From Paracoccaceae bacterium (GTDB taxonomy: Bacteria > Pseudomonadota > Alphaproteobacteria > Rhodobacterales > Rhodobacteraceae), in the NCBI GenBank assembly GCA_021775315.1, contig JAJFIC010000068.1:1-64000 (forward strand): a stretch of DNA of 64,000 nt, written 5' to 3'. Shown piece by piece: positions 59,825 through 64,000 of the stretch. The notes below the pieces were generated by a model. That model made no database searches and was not told the origin of the DNA. It saw nothing but the letters and a program-made list of their open reading frames with translations. A program made the translations under genes and the position numbers. How positions within the stretch are numbered: position 1 is the first letter of the stretch; every line of letters begins with the position of its first letter.

Positions 59825-61054
59825 TCAGAAAAAATGCACCAATTGCAGCGTCGCCGATCGTGACCCGGTGCCATAGATGCCCGAACCCGCCGTGGTTTCG
59901 CGGCCACCAAATTCCGTACCAACCGGCCCGATTGGTTGGGAATAGTTGAACACAAGATTGGTGTTGTCCCCCAGCGTATAGGCCACTGCCAAGGCGGCCA
60001 GCGCACTGCGATCATCCAGACTGACCAGCGCGCTGGGCGTGATCGACAGGTCAGCCGTCATTTGCACCATCGCGCCAAGGGCCAGAAAATCGACCCCCGG
60101 CAAAAACACCTGCCCGGTCGACATCCGCTTGGTCAGACTGGCGGGCAAACTGTCAAGCGGTACCGCCGCACCGACGCCGAAACCGTTGTGAAAGTATTCG
60201 CCAAAATACGAGATGTTCATCTCGCCCAAAGTGCCGAAATTGGAAATGTTAAACAGCCACGACGGATGGCTGGCACCGCTGGCCAGAACCCAGCGCACAT
60301 ATTCCGCGTTCCATGACGCCCCGCCCAAGGCCCCACTTAGCCCAAGACTGCCGACACTATCACCGCGGTCGCGCGCCAGCATCACGCGGGTGTCCAGACT
60401 GCCAAGTTGCATTTGCATCCGCGCTGCATAGGTGCTGGACCCAAAGGCGACCGGCCCGCCCAGCGTGGCGGCTCGCGGCACCGCGATGGCCTGAATATCC
60501 GCGCCATTGTCAAACAGATATTGCGCGTAAATCATATCCGCGCCGGGCTTATAGGCGGTGTCAATCGCGCTTGGCGAAAAGGGTGCAACGATGTCGCTGG
60601 GATGAAAAACCGTGCCACTGCCCCATGTGATGGCCTGCCGGCCGACCTTCAGCACAAGGTTTGTGGTGGAATACGTAACGCTCAGCCGGTCAATCGTATT
60701 GGTGACGCGGGTGTTGGAATTGGTCAGCCAAGTTGACGTCAGATTATAAAGGGTCGAAGGCGCAGGCGTCGGCACAAAAGGCGCAAGGGCTGTCGCATAG
60801 GCCACGTTGTCGCCTTGCGAAAATGCCATATGCGAATGGACCTCAAACCGGAACGATCCGATGTTTTTGTCCCACATCAGGCGCGCACTGCCAGACCCCG
60901 TGGTGCGGTTCTGAAACCCGAGCGCTGTATCCAGCGAGCTGGCCGGTGACCATGCCCCGTTGGTTGAATATTCCAACCGCAGACGCAAACCTTCCGCCAG
61001 CGCCGGGCTGGCAATTACAGAGGCGGCTAAGATCAGGCTAAGCGCGCGTATCAC
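59825..61054 (-). CDS. Outer-membrane beta-barrel protein
   Basis: The 409-residue protein has a signal peptide (about 1-20, ending PALA) and long amphipathic beta strands with aromatic girdles. A terminal LQLVHFF gives the C-terminal phenylalanine used by the BAM complex. LRLRLEYSTNG near 22 and VGRQAITWGSGTVFHPSDIV near 135 resemble the DUF1302/porin-like class. Its start overlaps the ABC ATPase gene by 17 bp, so it is probably part of the export pathway of the LolD/FtsX-type ABC system. Function unknown. Confidence 0.78.
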   Translation of the reverse strand: MIRALSLILAASVIASPALAEGLRLRLEYSTNGAWSPASSLDTALGFQNRTTGSGSARLMWDKNIGSFRFEVHSHMAFSQGDNVAYATALAPFVPTPAPSTLYNLTSTWLTNSNTRVTNTIDRLSVTYSTTNLVLKVGRQAITWGSGTVFHPSDIVAPFSPSAIDTAYKPGADMIYAQYLFDNGADIQAIAVPRAATLGGPVAFGSSTYAARMQMQLGSLDTRVMLARDRGDSVGSLGLSGALGGASWNAEYVRWVLASGASHPSWLFNISNFGTLGEMNISYFGEYFHNGFGVGAAVPLDSLPASLTKRMSTGQVFLPGVDFLALGAMVQMTADLSITPSALVSLDDRSALAALAVAYTLGDNTNLVFNYSQPIGPVGTEFGGRETTAGSGIYGTGSRSATLQLVHFF

Positions 61055-61733
61055 TTGAAATCCTTCCGTCCAGCAGTTCGATATGACGTTTTGAATGTTC
61101 CATCACGCGTGGATCATGGGTGCCAATAACAAAGGTGATCCCAAGGTCTTGGTTCAGGCGCGACATCAGCCCGACCAGCTCGCCTGTGGTGGTGCTGTCA
61201 AGATTGGCCGTCGGTTCGTCGGCCAGCACGATGCTGGGATGGGACACAAGTGCCCGCGCCACCGCGACCCTTTGTTGTTGGCCACCTGACAGGGCCGATG
61301 GGCGGCGATGGCCCATGCCGTCAAGCCCGACCTCTTTCAGCACATCAACCGCACGACGCCGACGCTCGTCTGCCGGGCAGCCTTGCAATTCCAGCACAAA
61401 TTCGATGTTTTCCTCGGCTGACAGAACCGGGATCAGGTTATAGGCCTGAAACACGAATCCGATCTTGTTCAGGCGCAAATCCGACAGGTCGGCCTTGTTC
61501 ATCCCCGACAGGTTCATACCGTCGATTTCAACCTCGCCGGTGGTGGGGCTGTCAAGCGCGCCGATCATGTTTAGCAGGGTCGTTTTGCCCGACCCCGAAG
61601 GCCCGGCCAGCGTGGCGAAATCACCCTGCATAATCTCAAGGTCAACATCCCTGAGCGCGTGAACTTCCAATTCGCCCGAGCCAAAGCTTTTGCCAACACC
61701 GCGACAGGTCACAATTGATTTTGTCATTGTCAT
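61038..61733 (-). CDS. ABC transporter ATP-binding protein, LolD/MacB type
   Basis: The 231-residue ATPase has Walker A GPSGSGKTTLLNMIG near 40, Q-loop FVFQAYNLIPVL near 92, signature LSGGQQQRVAVARAL near 143, Walker B IVLADEPTANLD near 163 and H-loop VIGTHDPRVME near 196. It drives the two FtsX-like permeases encoded just upstream, on the minus strand, probably moving a lipid or lipoprotein-like cargo from the inner membrane. Closest functional types are LolD and MacB. Confidence 0.92.
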   Translation of the reverse strand: MTMTKSIVTCRGVGKSFGSGELEVHALRDVDLEIMQGDFATLAGPSGSGKTTLLNMIGALDSPTTGEVEIDGMNLSGMNKADLSDLRLNKIGFVFQAYNLIPVLSAEENIEFVLELQGCPADERRRRAVDVLKEVGLDGMGHRRPSALSGGQQQRVAVARALVSHPSIVLADEPTANLDSTTTGELVGLMSRLNQDLGITFVIGTHDPRVMEHSKRHIELLDGRISSDTRA

Positions 61734-61741
61734 AACTCCAA

Positions 61742-62968
61742 TTAAGTCGCGTGTCGCATGGCTTCAACCGGGCTGAGTTTGGCCGCGCGTCTTGCGGGCC
61801 ACAGGGCCACAAGAATACCCATCAGCCAGATCAGCAGTGAAAACAGGATGAACCCGCCTATGTCATATTGCGGGAACAAAACCTGCCCGCCCTGAAACAT
61901 TTCCAGCCCTTCGGCAAATGCGCTGAGGTCAAGACCGTCATAAAGCGACCAGATGGTCAAAGCCGCCAGCACCATTCCCAGCAAAACGCCAAAGCCGATC
62001 AGAAAGGTTGATTCAAGCGCCACCAGTATCAGAACCTGCCGGGGTTTCATGCCAAGCGCGCGCAGCAGGCCAAATTCGTGGGTCCGTTCAAACACTGCCA
62101 TAAGCTGGGTATTCACAATGCCAATCGCCATCAGCGAAAACACCACGGCCAGCCAGATATAAATGAAGCTTTGCATAAAGCTGTCGGTGGTCGCTAAAAA
62201 CAGCGACAGGGTTTTCCATGATCTGACATCCAGATCAGGGGCCGCCTGCGCCAGATCGGCCACGGTTGGTTCAAGGTCCTGATCAAGCGGTATGGTGAAA
62301 ACAATCTGGGCGATTTTGTCTTTGACGTTGATGAATTTCTGACCGGTGGTCAGCCCGGTAAAGACGTAAAAATCCTCGGTCTCTTTGGTGGAATCGTAAA
62401 TGCCGACCACGTCAAAGCTTTGCTCGGACAGGCTGCCATCGACGTTTTGTGACATCAGGATAACGCGGCGACCCAGCCCGGTTTTCAGCCGGTCAACCAG
62501 ACTGACGCCCAGAATGACACCGTCGTCATCGGCCCCGTTCAGATAGCGGCCTTCGACGATCTTGTCGGGGATCGCTGACACCCGACGTTCAGACGCGGGA
62601 TCAACGCCCAGAATATTCACCGCCAGCGTTTTGTATTCCGATACCACCACACCCGGCACTTGCAGGCGGCTGGCCCAGGCCTTGATCTGCGGCGCGTTCA
62701 GGGCCTTGGTCAAAGCCGCATTGGGTGGCGGCATCAGCACTTCAATATTCGGGTCATTCAGGTAACCCACGGCGTGGATCTGCCCTTGACCGGTCAAAAG
62801 GCTAAGCGTGGCGTCTTTGCTGGCTTCGCCCCAAGCGGTCAGGAACGAGTTGAAAAACAGCACCGACCACAGGCCAACCGACACCACGATCAGCGTGATC
62901 ACCGTGCGCCTTGGGTTGCGCCAAAGGTTGCGCCATGCAAGCGGGGCAAATGTCTTTACAGTATTCAT
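61742..62968 (-). CDS. ABC transporter permease, FtsX/MacB family
   Basis: The protein of about 408 residues starts at MNTVKTFAPLAWRNLWRNPR (ATG 62968). It has an N-terminal helix (about 21-45) and a periplasmic domain (about 45-270), then three helices near 280-300, 320-350 and 370-395. The family block RTHEFGLLRALGMKPRQVLI lies between helices, with PARRAAKLSPVEAMRHAT at the C-terminus. It pairs with the next permease upstream, whose stop codon shares one base with this start. The ATPase gene lies 8 bp downstream. Confidence 0.9.
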   Translation of the reverse strand: MNTVKTFAPLAWRNLWRNPRRTVITLIVVSVGLWSVLFFNSFLTAWGEASKDATLSLLTGQGQIHAVGYLNDPNIEVLMPPPNAALTKALNAPQIKAWASRLQVPGVVVSEYKTLAVNILGVDPASERRVSAIPDKIVEGRYLNGADDDGVILGVSLVDRLKTGLGRRVILMSQNVDGSLSEQSFDVVGIYDSTKETEDFYVFTGLTTGQKFINVKDKIAQIVFTIPLDQDLEPTVADLAQAAPDLDVRSWKTLSLFLATTDSFMQSFIYIWLAVVFSLMAIGIVNTQLMAVFERTHEFGLLRALGMKPRQVLILVALESTFLIGFGVLLGMVLAALTIWSLYDGLDLSAFAEGLEMFQGGQVLFPQYDIGGFILFSLLIWLMGILVALWPARRAAKLSPVEAMRHAT

Positions 62969-64000
62969 CACGCGTTCATCGCTGAAACGGGTTCCAGTCC
63001 AAGGGTGCGCCGGTAAGGGATTATACCAAGCAGCGTGATCGAGATGATGATTGCACCGGGACCAGCCAGCACCCGAAACGGTGTCATATAAGGATACATG
63101 CGCGACGGCAGACCCCACTGGGCGAAAATTTCATCCATGCCTTCAAACGCGATGCCGACCGATTGGAAATAGGCGGTCAGGGCAATGCCCAGCACGATGC
63201 CAATGCCGTTGCCGATCAGGGAAAGCAAGATCATTTCCATCCAGACCATGCGCCCGATCTGGCTGGGTTTCATGCCAAGGGCCAGCAACATGCCAAATTC
63301 GCGGGTGCGTTCCAGAACGGACATGTAAAGCGTGTTGAGGATGATAAAGACGACAACGATCACCAGCGTGATATACATCATCATGGCGGTGCTCATATCC
63401 AGCGCGATTGCCTGTTTGATGGCGGGCTGAATTTCACCCCAGTCCAGATAAACGACGCCATGTTTTGCCGCGACTTTGCGCAACTGGGGGCCCAACGCCT
63501 CGATATCATAAAATTCGTCTCCACCGATAGCGATGACATTGGCGGCACCTTCCATCAGGAAAGCCTCGTCAAACCGGGAAATTGGCATTTGGGCGATTTG
63601 GCGGTCAATCTCGGAAACGCCGGTGGAAAAAACCCCGACCAGCGTTAGCGCATCAGCCGCGACCGAGCCGTCCATGCCAGTGCCAAGCATCGTCACCGTG
63701 TCACCAAGTTTAAGGCGCAGGTTGCGTGCCAGCCCTTCGCCAAGGATGATGGCGTTGCTGTCATCACCCGTCAGGGCGCGGCCTTGTTTGACCAAGGTGG
63801 ACAGGGTGGAAACCTTAGGCTCGTTCACCGGATCAACGCCGACAATGGCGGCGGCAAAACTGCGTTCACCATTGGCCAACAGCACAAAACCGGTGCTGCG
63901 CGGGGTGCTGGCGCCAATGGCAGGAAAGGCGTTAAGCTCGGCAATCAGCGCGGCAGGGTCAGCGATGCTTTTGGAGATTTCAGGGTCGTCTTTGTAGCCA
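62968..64000 (-). CDS. ABC transporter permease, FtsX/MacB family, 5' end cut by the window
   Basis: The frame continues to the right edge, so the N-terminal part is missing. The visible 343 residues include the periplasmic MacB-like domain (GVDPVNEPKVSTLSTLVKQG, GEGLARNLRLKLGDTVTMLG) and three helices with the block RTREFGMLLALGMKPSQIGR and the terminal LGLEPVSAMNA. It is a paralogue of the following permease. Together with the ATPase and outer-membrane protein they form one operon. Confidence 0.9.
   Translation of the reverse strand, partial: GYKDDPEISKSIADPAALIAELNAFPAIGASTPRSTGFVLLANGERSFAAAIVGVDPVNEPKVSTLSTLVKQGRALTGDDSNAIILGEGLARNLRLKLGDTVTMLGTGMDGSVAADALTLVGVFSTGVSEIDRQIAQMPISRFDEAFLMEGAANVIAIGGDEFYDIEALGPQLRKVAAKHGVVYLDWGEIQPAIKQAIALDMSTAMMMYITLVIVVVFIILNTLYMSVLERTREFGMLLALGMKPSQIGRMVWMEMILLSLIGNGIGIVLGIALTAYFQSVGIAFEGMDEIFAQWGLPSRMYPYMTPFRVLAGPGAIIISITLLGIIPYRRTLGLEPVSAMNA

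Noticed and set aside
1-64000. CRISPR arrays, tRNA, rRNA, transposases or phage genes
   Set aside because: No regularly spaced repeats, cloverleaf sequences, rRNA-like conserved stretches or transposase motifs were recognised. A covariance-model search would be needed to exclude small RNAs.

Overview
The window looks like a chromosomal segment of a marine alphaproteobacterium of the Rhodobacterales/Roseobacter type. The grounds are a moderately GC-rich composition, dense operons joined by 4-bp ATGA overlaps, a complete Na+-NQR operon with its ApbE and NqrM helpers, a non-pyrrolysine MttB homologue beside a dimethylglycine-dehydrogenase-like enzyme, an acyl-homoserine-lactone synthase, and a feruloyl-CoA synthase cluster. 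No rRNA, tRNA, CRISPR array, insertion sequence or phage gene was recognised. The assignment is an inference from gene content only.

Layout. 1-4.1 kb: the 3' end of an RTX protein, a CPBP-like membrane protein and an unusual double outer-membrane-barrel protein, followed by a PNPOx-family relic. 4.9-6.8 kb: an M20 amidohydrolase. 6.4-13.3 kb (minus strand): nqrABCDEF-apbE-nqrM-CBS. Every Nqr subunit looks intact except NqrB, which is about 275 residues long and lacks the segment carrying the FMN-linked threonine. 13.4-13.6 kb: a cytochrome c relic. 13.7-15.9 kb: the kbl-tdh threonine-to-glycine operon. 16-21.6 kb: a CDF metal exporter, a TetR regulator with a perfect palindromic operator facing a membrane acyltransferase-like gene, a cytochrome P450 and a lipid-A-type acyltransferase. 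21.8-22.3 kb: a patch of pseudogenes. 22.4-25.2 kb: a secreted pentapeptide protein, a stretch rich in perfect hairpins that may be a structured RNA leader, and an AbgB-like M20 hydrolase.

25.3-36.8 kb is an aromatic or carboxylic acid catabolic region: MFS, SDR and GST genes; an HxlR regulator with nitronate monooxygenase and enoyl-CoA hydratase; a MarR regulator with feruloyl-CoA synthase, an amidohydrolase and a DUF3237 protein; and an FAD aromatic hydroxylase divergent from a second MarR gene, with a repeated operator between them. 36.9-45.1 kb combines a sulfatase/phosphonate-monoester-hydrolase relative, a HisD-like dehydrogenase, a dimethylglycine-dehydrogenase-like enzyme, an MttB-like methyltransferase and a LysR regulator. 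This could be a route for an esterified, N-methylated amino alcohol.

45.3-52.8 kb is a signalling island: a chemoreceptor, two related response regulators (one with a degenerate GGDEF-like tail), a small OB-fold-like protein, an AHL synthase with a long basic N-terminal extension, and a membrane-embedded histidine kinase. No LuxR gene is present. 53.4-64 kb: secreted and membrane proteins of unknown function, a four-gene translationally coupled operon (flavin monooxygenase, BASS transporter, epimerase, SDR), and a LolD/FtsX-type ABC system with an outer-membrane barrel protein, cut by the right edge.

The strongest candidates for something undescribed are the NQR operon with a shortened NqrB, the AHL-synthase/histidine-kinase island, and the hydrolase-HisD-MttB-DMGDH cluster.
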